A stretch of 64,000 nucleotides of DNA from Dimargaris cristalligena (lineage: Eukaryota; Kickxellomycota; Dimargaritomycetes; Dimargaritales; Dimargaritaceae): positions 1 through 64,000 of the forward strand of contig JANBQC010000001.1 of NCBI GenBank assembly GCA_027576995.1, written 5' to 3'. Of this stretch, positions 54,619 to 64,000 are shown piece after piece. The notes beneath the pieces were generated by a model. The model had not been told where the DNA came from. It saw only the letters and a program-made list of their open reading frames with translations, and did not search any database. Positions within the stretch are counted from its first letter, which is position 1. Each line of letters starts with the position of its first letter. Position numbers and translations under genes: made by a program.

Positions 54619-56327
54619 TTAAGACCGGTCAGGCTCTCGGCCCTCGATGCTGGAAAGCTGGCGATTATTGTCGCTATACTCCTTCAGGTACATGGTCAAT
54701 CGCACAGCTGCTGGTCGGCTCTCACGGGGAATTATAGGTACAAACTGGTTGTGGATGAGTCGTACAATTTTATGGCCCGCCTCACGGTATGTCAGGATGA
54801 ACACGGTACCGCAAACCTAAATCAGCAAAATAATTAAATACAATATAAAGCAATACAACCGTTAGAATAAACCGTGGATCAATACGGGACATGTCAGTAA
54901 CCGTAACAAGCGGCGAATTGCATCAACATAGGGACGGTAATAATAATTGTATAACTAAGTTATCCTAAAATCCCTTGACAAGGGGCTATGGAATACGGAC
55001 TTACCTCTAGACAGATTTGCACCAAGGAGGGTGTGATGGGGTGGACAGGTAGGTTCAGTATGCGGGACAGCCATTGCCAGGCATGGTGGATGCCAATGGC
55101 GTTGTCGCCTTCAATCGGCACAGTCTGGGCCATGGCCATATACAGCGCTACCATGCCGCCCATGCGTTCGTAAAAGAGTTCCACGGTCTCGGGGCCCCGA
55201 TTTCCGGGCTTCTTATAACCCGTCAGTCGCCGGTAGTCGGCAACACTTTGCTGGGCGCTTCGTGTATAGTAGCACGGAACAATATAGCTACACTTCTTGG
55301 CCATCCGCGCTAGAAGTATTTCGACGAAGGCCGGGTGCCGCTGGAAAAGCAGGATGCAGACGTGGGCCAAGGGGTACGCGGTGGATAGCCGCACGGCCAC
55401 CTCAACTTCGGTTTGCCTTACGATACCTTTGGCCGTAATATTGAGCATATAGATATAGAGTGCCTCGCCGTTGGCTCGCACTGATTCAATGGCAGTGTGG
55501 ATATCACCTGCGATCCGGAGAATTGCGTTCCGGGAGTTGGTCAATTGGCCAATTTTGGGAATAATCCGCAATTTGGTGTCAAAAGCGGTTTTTGAAAGCA
55601 CGCGGTTACCCTTTACAGCGGGGTAAATATTATGTTTCATGTTCTGAATTAACGCCTGGTATTTAGTGTAATCGCCTCGGGCATTTTCCGAAATCTGTAG
55701 CGTCGGGGCTGAGGTCGATGGAGCGGGGGTGGCGACTGCAGGTGGAGCCGAGGGGAGCGCGGTTGGTGTCGCCACTACGGGTGGAGGAGGGTTCGCCCTG
55801 GCCTGGGCGGCCTCCTGGGCTTTGGCAATACGCTCTTCTTCAGCCTTCAGCTCTTGTTCGCGGAGTTGGATTTCTTGCGCTTCGCGTTCCTCGCGCGCCG
55901 TCCGGATACTGCGACACTGGGCCAAACACTCACTAATACATTGGTTAAGCTCTGAATTCTTGGTCACGAACTCATGTTGGACGCCACTAGTCGCGGGATC
56001 CGCGGGGGAAATATACAACGGTTTCGACAGCGCCAGCGACAATGGTAGGCTCGGACCGGTTGGGCGGCCCAAGCTGGCCAGGCCCTTGGCTTTCAGCCGT
56101 TCGACAAACAGCTGGGCCTCTTTAACCTCGTGGTTAATCTGTTGCAGCATGGCCTGGCAAATGAACTGCTCGGCCTGGGACTGGGCCCTACGTTCGAATT
56201 GCTTCAGTTGGTAGATCTTCATATCGATGCCCTCTAGATCCACGCCCAGGGATGAATGAGAGGAGGTCCATGCTGTGTTGGTCTGTACTAGAGGGGATTT
56301 GATAGAGATTATCGAGCCGTCGGACAT
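54619..56327 (-). CDS. GLE1: mRNA export factor Gle1, two exons
   Basis: Exon 1 is 55005-56327 and exon 2 is 54619-54816, with an intron of 188 nt (GTAAGT donor, GATTTAG acceptor, phase 0), giving 506 residues. Gle1 with inositol hexakisphosphate activates the DEAD-box helicase Dbp5 at the cytoplasmic face of the nuclear pore. A charged coiled coil covers about residues 75-205 (REEREAQEIQLREQELKAEEER). The Gle1 domain runs from about 225 to the end: PKIGQLTNSRNAILRIAGDI, YPLAHVCILLFQRHP, and the IP6-binding basic region containing YRRLTGYKKPGNRG. Exon 2 supplies the last helices and aligns in frame with the family. I start at MSDGSIISIK; the upstream in-frame extension is leader. Length is close to yeast Gle1 (538). 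Confidence 0.9.
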
Positions 56328-58738
56328 ATTGACGAAGTCTTCAGGAGGGGGGGTGGGGAGAATATGCAATGTATGTATAATGTTGGCGAGGAAAGAGTGC
56401 AATGGAGAGTAGTATAGCGCGTTAAAGTGTATAAAAAACGATGAGCAAATGGTCTATGTGGAGCAAAATGTGTATTGCTATATAGTGCAGGATTAGTGGA
56501 AATATATTTTTTAAAGATTTTATCGTAAATGAACATTTCCATATCCACTCATGTTGTTACGACGAAGGTGTAGCCATCGCTCTTACCAAGCACTATTCCT
56601 TCACCTCTGAAACCAGGAGTGGAAAGTAACCACCAATAATGAAGTCCGATACAGGAAAATAGGAGTCGTCGATGACGAATGGCCTTCGCTGGCGATAGCG
56701 TGAATACCTTCAGCGATATAATGATTAATCTTGATGGCCAATGTATTTAAAATTTTACCATTGTTCTCCCTGATTCGGGAGCATGAATAGGAGCACGACC
56801 TGGCACATAAGCATCGAACACTTTATCTAAACCATTGTTTCTAAATAATTACTCCTTTAACTGCGACTGATTGGTTAAATTGTCATATAGGGCACCCCCA
56901 GTATTTTACTGTGCAAACGAACAAAGAAAGTTAAAAAGGAGTAACAACTCCCCCCAGCTTGGGCTTTGTATCCATGCGTCATCCAGTCCGCTGTAGTTCA
57001 GCGGGGTACCAATTACTTGCAAAGGCCGTCTTGTTTTGAATGCCGGGGCTATGAAAGAGCGACCCTATTTCATCTGATTATTCGTGATGCACGATAATTA
57101 AGAGTGATTGAATTACCACTAGTTAAATTCATAGTCAGGGCTGTGAATGTCATTAGTATCGCCCTTTGATTGGATTATTATTTGCCAAGCTAGCGAAAGA
57201 TGCAGAAAAGTAGCTGTGCAAAGTTGATATGAATGGTATACCCGGCTTTTTCCTCAATTATCGCACAAATATACTGAATGTGACATTCATAGCCATGTGT
57301 TGTCAATACCAGTTGATAGTCCGAAACAATCCATGACGGAGTTTCTTTTAGGATATTCTTTGTATAACCATAATTCGACGGGGCCCGTGGACAGACCCGA
57401 GTTGTTAATTTAGAACTACCCCCTTCAATCAGACTCGCTTTGGTTTAAACTACCAAGGGCCACGAGTAATAAAGCTGTATGTTTTACTATTAATTTCAAT
57501 ATTGTTCTACTGTCTTTGCCGTTACCAACAACAACTACAATCGTTTTTCCACCTAGATTCTTCGTAATATTACTTTTATGAGTAAGTATTATACTCGCAC
57601 TGTTCAATCACAAATGCATATTCAAAATGGATTCAGGTTCCCCGTCCAATTCTGGGGTTCCCATTGTCGCCTCCCCAGTAGGATCCTTGTCAGTGGGAGC
57701 AAAACCTACAGTCCCAAATAAATCACCATTGCCAAAGGGTACCCCGAATATGTCATGGATATTGAAGTTATCTACCTTAGTTGGCGATGCCCACAACTTG
57801 ACATGAACCGTGTATGGTATAATACCTGCTGCACGACTTCTTTCCGCCCGCTAGTCTCTACTGATATGCTTGGCAGCTGTATATAGCCCATTCAACCTTG
57901 GCTCAGTTGAAATCCAGAAGGCAGTAATATTTAAACCTTATCTGCACTGCATCAATATTGCCCAATTGGCATTCTTATATACAATAAACTGATAATACAG
58001 CCTTGATTAGTAGTTTTCATTCACATAAAAATAATCTAGAATACATTTCCCCCCACTGGTATTGCTGTCACTTTATACCATAAATAAAGGACACGGCACA
58101 CATGGCCAGAAGCCTAATTCGTACCCATTGTTTATCTTTAACCATTCCATCAACTCTCCATTTTGAATCATGCCATAGGGGATGTGCCATGTCTCCAAAA
58201 ACCCGGTTGATACTAAGCATCAGCAGTGATAGGGGACCTTCAGTTAGCTTATCCACCACTAATGTGGCACCAGGCAATAACACCAATACAGTGCTACCAC
58301 ATAACTAATACATCACACCCATGACCACCCCAGCCCTACCAAGGGCATATGTTGAGTGTCAAACGAGCTCCAATTTGTAAGATTCTGTCAAGGCATTTTT
58401 TATAAGAAATCATATCGCTTGTAGTGTTTACTACTGGCCCTTGACTCGTAGAAAAAATAACAAGACAGCATGGATAACAAAGGTGGCATCTGTAGACGAA
58501 GAAAGGTGCATGGGTTGGAGTAATGCGAAGCCAACCATTTGGTGCAAGTCATCCAACTCAAGGAATGGAATAGAGGCCAAAATATCATGTCAAAACTGAC
58601 AATGAAATCTAGCCCCATTCAGTAAGGTTAATTGGACCATGGATAAGTACACAGTAATAACGAACAGTAGGGCAATGCACTCGAATGCACTTTAAGGAAT
58701 ATAATAGTGAAATAAGATAAATAAGGTTGCAAAGATGA
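56328..58738. other. AT-rich intergenic region
   Basis: 2.4 kb with no firm gene. Minus-strand frames at about 57608-57847 and 58068-58300 have somewhat protein-like composition but no convincing splice or start signals. A tRNA-like D-arm near 57000 does not fold. Confidence 0.45.
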
Positions 58739-58993
58739 TCAAAAAATGTTTAAAGTCCCGACGGTGGTAATTTTAATATGGTCCTCAACCAGATGAAAGC
58801 TGAATGTAGTAACGGCTAAATCTTCAAGTTCGGATTTTCTGGCCGGGCTTTTTTTAAAGAGACTAGGAACGTAGACAGCATTTTCAGAGTTGGCTTGGTT
58901 GGGAATAGGATAGCATTCGATCATGACAATGGTCAAAGCAGCTAAAATGGACAGGAGAGCGAAAACTGATTGGGCGTAGAGGATAAACATCAT
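58739..58993 (-). CDS. Putative small signal-peptide or membrane protein (84 aa)
   Basis: The frame opens with ATG-ATG and a long hydrophobic stretch (FILYAQSVFALLSILAALTIVMI, residues 3-25), then a hydrophilic tail with KKSPARKSELEDL and a final hydrophobic-polar segment. This could be a signal peptide followed by a mature peptide of about 57 residues, or a single-pass membrane protein. The only cysteine is next to the hydrophobic segment. No family is recognised. The surrounding 4 kb is AT-rich and otherwise empty, so the call rests only on the signal-like N-terminus and the ATG. Confidence 0.4.
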   Translation of the reverse strand: MMFILYAQSVFALLSILAALTIVMIECYPIPNQANSENAVYVPSLFKKSPARKSELEDLAVTTFSFHLVEDHIKITTVGTLNIF

Positions 58994-60560
58994 GGTGGTG
59001 TGTTTTCGGGAGGGTAATGGAAGTAGATAACCAAGACAGTGGTACTACTATAAATTCAAGTTAGGAGGTAATGGGAGGGCAAGAACTGTGAATGAGTGGT
59101 AATATGACAGGTTTCGAGTAAGAGTAGTATGGAAAATACCAATAAAGGAGGGTTTAATCATAAGGGATGCCAGGCAGCCTGGTCTGATTAAATACCCGGC
59201 TGGGTGAACACTCCGACGTTCAGCAAGTCGTTGGCGCTATTGAAAACACTACTGGCGTAGATGAGTATGGAGCAACTGTAATTAGGGCCCTAGTTAAGCC
59301 TGTTGACATTGGCGCCGGTGTAACCTGTGATGTCTAGGGGATTTTGGAATCGTTGAAATGTATTTTGCTTACCACTACGAAAACGGGAAGTAATGTTGAT
59401 CTTCTGGACCGTGTTTCCATTTAGGACCATCGTGGATCTTGTGAATTTACGATATATATGGCACTTCAAAAGTCAATCGAAGAACTAGGAAGGGAATTCG
59501 ATTGAGCAATACCATGTGTTTAGCTACAGGACATCGAGCGCAATATTGCCTTAATCAGGTTTAAACCCTCAATTGAATTCTTTTTAGCTCAATTGGATCA
59601 CACTGGCCCATTTTAATGGCAGTCCATTAGGATGATACGTCCGTAACTGAAGATAAACCAATTGCCGAAGTTTGGCCAAAATAGGCCATTCCACCAGAGT
59701 ACAAACTAACTCAAGAACGCGGGGCTTTCGGATAAGAAAATCTTTTTGGAAACGGGAACCATAAATAAGGACACCTTTACGAAGTCAGAAACTCGTAGGA
59801 GTTCGCACAGGTGTGACAAATGCAAGCATCAGAGCTTTTGAGGCTTCAGTGGATTTATACAAGAATTAATCTACACCCATAGATTGATTTGCCTGAGGGC
59901 TAATCAATTTAGGGGATAGGTCCATGCCAATTCAAAAAATGGCACCCTGAATCGCAGGGACGGGGTTAAAAAAGTGTTATAATACCGCAGAGCATGCCCA
60001 ATCGTCATTTCGGGAAGGGGAAACTCGTGGTCTATATTTCCTTTTTCTGGCTAAATAGGAGAGGCTCATATAGGCAGCTCAATGAAAAACTAGCCAACAA
60101 AACCGACATTGCTGGTCACAAATATATTGATAGTGCATTTCCCACTTACATATATCACCTAAAAACTTATACAGTTGTGCTGAAGGTCACCAGTATTCAT
60201 AAAGGTGCGAGACATGGAACAACGCATTTGTTTCTAAACAACAGCTGAGGTTCCTCACTATGAACCGGAAGTTAGCTTAGCCCGACCGCACCGGCGGAAT
60301 AGTTACAGGCAATATCCAGGGCGACTATCTAGCATTCATTTGAGCCCATGACCCGTTAGCCGACTCCATGACTACATATGGGCACATACTAACAACTCTC
60401 TCCGTTTCAAAACCCCCGGAACTTTAGATAATGAATCAATAAATAGGTATACATTTCAAAATATAAAATAAAGCCGGTCAAAAATAAATAAATTTAACGA
60501 GCCTACCAACCATTAACAACAGGTACAAGCAACGGAAGTGAAGTGAGCAGATTACCACTA
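58994..60560. other. AT-rich intergenic region
   Basis: No supported gene. An 84-codon plus-strand frame (59994-60248) starts with ATG but has no domain, signal or codon bias. It is not called. Confidence 0.5.
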
Positions 60561-62118
60561 TTAGTCAGCACCTGAATCATCCTCGTCTTCGCTCCACACA
60601 GCGGTCTTGCGCTTGGGTTGCCGTCTGTTCGTCACATGCTCGGCCTCTTCGCCCTCACTCGAAACAGGCGAAGCCTCGCGATACCGATTCATACCACGCT
60701 GCTTAGCCTCGAGAATTCTTTGCTCGCCCCGGGCTTCCACGTCGTCGAGATCGCTTAGACGATCCGCTTCGCGGTCGGAGTTATAATCAGGGCCATCCCC
60801 CCCTTCCTCGTCAACATCGTCATCATCGTCCACGACAAACCCATCGTCATCACGGTAGAATCGACCCGAGTTGCGACCCCGTCCGGGCTGAGCTGAATGG
60901 GATGGGCGCTGTGACCGCCCGTACGGACCACCCGGGGTCCTATCATCGCCATAGGCGGCGGAATACTCTTCGGCCTCGAGTGAGGTTTCGTTAAGGCCGT
61001 CCGTGGTGTATCTCTGGGCCTTCCGGGCACGAGTGGCCTCCAGCCGCTTTATAGCCTTGAGCCTTTCATTCTCTTGGACCTCGAGTTCGCGCTTAAGTAA
61101 TTCGGGGTCCTTGGTGGTGTTGTAAAGCTTAGTACGGGTCTTCTTCCGATGTCTATCGGCAATCGATTTGGACAGTTTCTTGTGGGTCAAACTGGTCGTA
61201 CTCGACGGACGGAAAGAAGCGGTATGGGATACTTGACAACAGCCCTGCTGAATGTCATCTTGAGCGGGCAAGGTGGTCAACAGGCAGTACGGGTTATCCA
61301 CGGGCTTGACAATAACGTCAAAGAATTCGGAGCCGAGCACCAAAGACATGGATCCATCGGACCATTTGACAAAGCGGGCATTGGATTGAGGCTAGGATTG
61401 GGGAAGTGGGTACACGGCAAGGAGGACACACCGGTAGAATGTGTCAATTTGTCGTTAATAGTGTGGGATGGGTCGTGTCAGTATAAAGCCGAGGGGTTAA
61501 TAAAGGGGCCGTTTCAGTTAGGTATGGCAATACGGGCCGTGGCGCATCTTAACTTACCCGGAGAGCCGAAGATTGGGGGTCTTTGACCTGGCGCCAACGA
61601 ATGGTGTTGTCTAATTTAAGCTTTAGGGCCTCGGGATGGTCATAGGCCTCCATTCGTTCCTCTTCGTAGGTGTCCGGGTCAAACGGCTGGGGTTCGAAAT
61701 GCAGGAACCCGGGGATTTTGGAAATGTAATGGTCGCTATGGGGAGCGAATGGGATCGGGGTGGCGGTAATGCGTACGGGTAAGGGGGACTCGGCATTGGC
61801 GTAATCGTGACTGTCTAGAGGGTACTCCTCAGTGGCTGGCTGGGGACTCTGTAGTGAGTCCTCACCAAACAAATCATCCAGACGCGAGTCTTCCGGCGCG
61901 TCTTCCTGCGGCTGGGACGGGGATGAGGCCGCTGGGCCCAGGGCGCCGGCACCCAGATCGAAATCATCCTGGTCAGACTCGCTCACGGCGGCTCGCTGGT
62001 GATTGGAGGTATTGCGAGAGAGGGCGGGCGGGGGTGTGCCGGTATCAGAGGCGTCTTCACCCTCGCTACCCCCAAATAAGTCGTCCAGGTGATCGGCGGC
62101 TGGTGGAGGGGACGACAT
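60561..62118 (-). CDS. LEO1: Paf1-complex subunit Leo1, two exons
   Basis: Exon 1 is 61558-62118 and exon 2 is 60561-61391, with an intron of 166 nt (GTAAGT donor, CCTAG acceptor, phase 0), giving 463 residues. Leo1 belongs to the Paf1 complex, which travels with RNA polymerase II and promotes histone modification during elongation. The N-terminus is acidic and disordered (DDLFGGSEGEDASD). The Leo1 domain starts near residue 120: FLHFEPQPFDPDTYEEE, NTIRWRQVKDP, then across the splice SNARFVKWSDGSMSLVLGSEFFDV. It continues with FRPSSTTSLTHKKLSKSIADRH. The C-terminal third is charged and low-complexity with acidic clusters. Length equals yeast Leo1 (464). The splice is well supported because it recreates the conserved WSDGS block. 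Confidence 0.95.
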
Positions 62119-64000
62119 GGTAATGCAAGAACGCGGTCAAAGAGGGCCTGCGGGAAATAAGAAGCTTAATTAGTGAGAAAGTGATACAGACGATTCAGCA
62201 ACAGTGGCTATGGTGATAGTGAGAGTGGCCTGGGGCGCATGTGGAAAGTGCAGCTGTGGATGGTAGAAAGGCATCTGAAGTGGACGAGTTGGTGGTTACC
62301 CTGGGCTAAAGCACCAATCTTTCTCTAGGTGGCGTAATTTTTTGCTATCCCCTCCCCTCGAAAGAACTCTTATTCCTGGTAAGGCTTTCCAGGTGCAGTA
62401 GAAGAACACGGGCAATTCGACCCAAGGTGCCTTCGCCTTTATGGGAGAATGTATTTTAAAAATATTATGGAAGTGCTTCAAAGGTAAAGCTAATTCCAAT
62501 AGCCAAAGTGCCAGCAGGCCGCCTAGGGCTATTCAAAGAAGCCGCTCGCATTCCATTATAGGCGACTTGTTTGCTAATACTTGCGATTTCCGCTAACTAA
62601 CCAAAGCCCGCTTTTGCAACCTGCGCGGTTAGTCTCTGTTGCCTGTGGATATTGGGATGTAGGCAAACCCAAAGCCGTTGCATATGCCTATGGCGAAGCA
62701 TGGACAGAGGAACTAAGCCAACCCAAGCTGGAAGCGACTTCGATGGGCATATTTCTCCGGCCCCATTCTCAGCGAATACTGTCAGTCCCATAGGGTCTAT
62801 CTCCAATATTGCCCGGCGGTTACATCTTGGAATGGTCGCCGGGGTGCGGATTATCCTGGAGCAGATTTTACGAAGCCTTTTTTTACCCACCCATGTTGGC
62901 AAGTATAAAACCCAAATTTCCCTAAATAAACTACCAATAGGTGAACTCTGTTGTACAACAACCCAGCAGCCACCGCCCAATGTATATATCCCCCCGTGCA
63001 AAACTGGTCAAATATCCAAGTCCCAAGACAAGTCATCTCGAAAGTACAAGTGATACGGCGGCGTAGTACGCCCCTTGGGTCTGTGAGCCAGCTAGGCCTG
63101 TATTGTAACCACGGACAACTTGCACCAAAAAAATATATGCTCAATTCTCGTCAGGGATTCGCTAATGAAATGAACAATAGATGGTAACGAGAGTAACACT
63201 CCTGCAGGCGCTTAATCTGCTATTGTGATTATTGTAGATTTTTTTCGCTTTCATATGCGTAGTTCACTCGCATGGGGACCATTAGGCATAATGGACGTAT
63301 TCGTGTTTGAAAAGTGCACTGCAATGATGGGTTTAACGCCCGGATGCCTTTATTTACCCCCAAGCAAGTCGTAACTGGCAGGCCGATGAAGAGGCATGGG
63401 AGGCCCAAACCCCGAGATGGCATCACTAGCGGGAAAGATGATTTACCATAGCCCAAGGGGTAGATTGAATAGAGGAACCACTGAATATGGAAGGCAACTC
63501 CTTGTTATTAATATACTGCAGTGCGGATCCCTTCCCCTTCAGTGTTCACAGTTTAACCCCAGATGGCGGTCTTGGCATCCATGTCCCCTTTCACTGAGTC
63601 GCTAAATTATCGACCAAGTTTCGCCAAATCAAGTCCGAGACAGCCGATAGTGCACAGGGGGAATGGGAGGGATACCATCGCTTTTCAACTAAGAGAGATT
63701 AGCCTCTGATAACCCGAGCCATTACGGGAACTCGCTTCGGCGACCTAAGGAAAGTGCCCTTTGGTTGGGCACCCGTGCCTGGAGCGAACGCCGGAAGTTC
63801 AAAGTCGATTAAAGGCGACACCCACACACCCCGACATTCACGTCAGTCGCTGTCGCTTGGGCGAGCGATGCCGATTGATAAACCTGAGCGGCTCATCACT
63901 GTCTCTTCCTTTTTCCTCATCGAGCAAACGCAGCGGCGGGAACGGGAGCACAGTGAAACACATCTGTGCTGCCGTTCTTAACGAACTTGCATTACCTAGG
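62119..64000. other. Intergenic region to the end of the window
   Basis: No gene is supported. The first 200 bp should be the LEO1 promoter. The last 250 bp are more GC-rich and pyrimidine-rich (CTCTTCCTTTTTCCTC) and may be the promoter/leader of a gene that starts beyond the window. Confidence 0.45.

Noticed and set aside
56990..57065. D-arm-like GTAGTTCAGCGGGG with a later TTTTGAATGCC
   Set aside because: Anticodon and T stems do not pair; not a functional tRNA.
59994..60248. 84-codon plus-strand frame starting with ATG
   Set aside because: AT-rich, no signal peptide, no domain, no codon bias like real genes here.
62597..63187. Several overlapping 70-134 codon frames on both strands
   Set aside because: They overlap one another in opposite strands with no domain or signal, and look like chance frames in a spacer.

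Overview
The window is nuclear DNA from a fungus. The evidence is compact intron-poor genes, GC-rich reading frames in AT-richer spacers, short introns with GTAAGT, GTGAGT or GTAGGT donors, several with CTAAC-like branch sites, and an HDEL retrieval signal. The gene set is fungal housekeeping: INO1, RNR2, LIP5, GEM1, LEO1, GLE1. Several genes look unlike budding yeast (a Nup214-like nucleoporin, a HEATR5-like giant, an Aven-like protein), so I lean to a non-Dikarya, early-diverging lineage. That placement is inference. Nothing bacterial or viral is seen, and no rRNA, convincing tRNA or CRISPR array was found.

Layout. 1-4.3 kb: AT-rich spacer with MITE-like repeats and one small secreted-protein gene. 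4.4-21 kb: gene-dense block of RRP7 (+), an Aven-like gene (-), the SUN-domain protein SLP1 (-), Miro/GEM1 (+), acylaminoacyl-peptidase (-), an S4/RluA-like/PrmC fusion (+), a 70-residue membrane protein (+), lipoyl synthase (+) and RNR2 (-). 21-23.2 kb: gene-free stretch with the likely RNR2 control region (MluI cell-cycle boxes, CCAAT, TATA) and another MITE-like copy. 23.2-31 kb: HEATR5/Laa1-type gene of 2545 codons. 31.8-37.3 kb: Nup159/Nup214 (-). 38-40.8 kb: mitochondrial-type helical-repeat protein (+). 41.1-46.1 kb: UDP-glucose:glycoprotein glucosyltransferase (-). 47-48.6 kb: INO1 (+). 50.3-53.7 kb: TBC RabGAP (+). 54.6-56.3 kb: GLE1 (-). 56.4-60.5 kb: AT-rich, one small signal-peptide ORF. 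60.6-62.1 kb: LEO1 (-). 62.1-64 kb: no gene seen.

The genes do not form an operon. Functional themes recur: ER quality control and the ER/nuclear envelope (UGGT, SLP1), trans-Golgi/endosome traffic (HEATR5, TBC protein), nuclear mRNA export (Nup159/214 and Gle1, both Dbp5 cofactors in known systems), mitochondria (GEM1, LIP5, the helical-repeat protein, the PrmC fusion), ribosome biogenesis (RRP7) and transcription elongation (LEO1). Many neighbours are divergent and share 0.3-1 kb promoter regions.

The most unusual item is the S4-RluA-like-PrmC fusion. Its pseudouridine synthase catalytic aspartate is replaced by glutamate, while the methyltransferase motifs are intact. Other notable items are an Aven-like fungal gene, a Miro whose second P-loop has lost its Mg-binding Ser/Thr, a Nup214-style domain order with a 23-nt micro-exon, an MluI-box cluster upstream of RNR2, and a roughly 142-bp MITE-like family. 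Splice junctions were read by eye from donor/acceptor consensus plus reading frame and family alignment.
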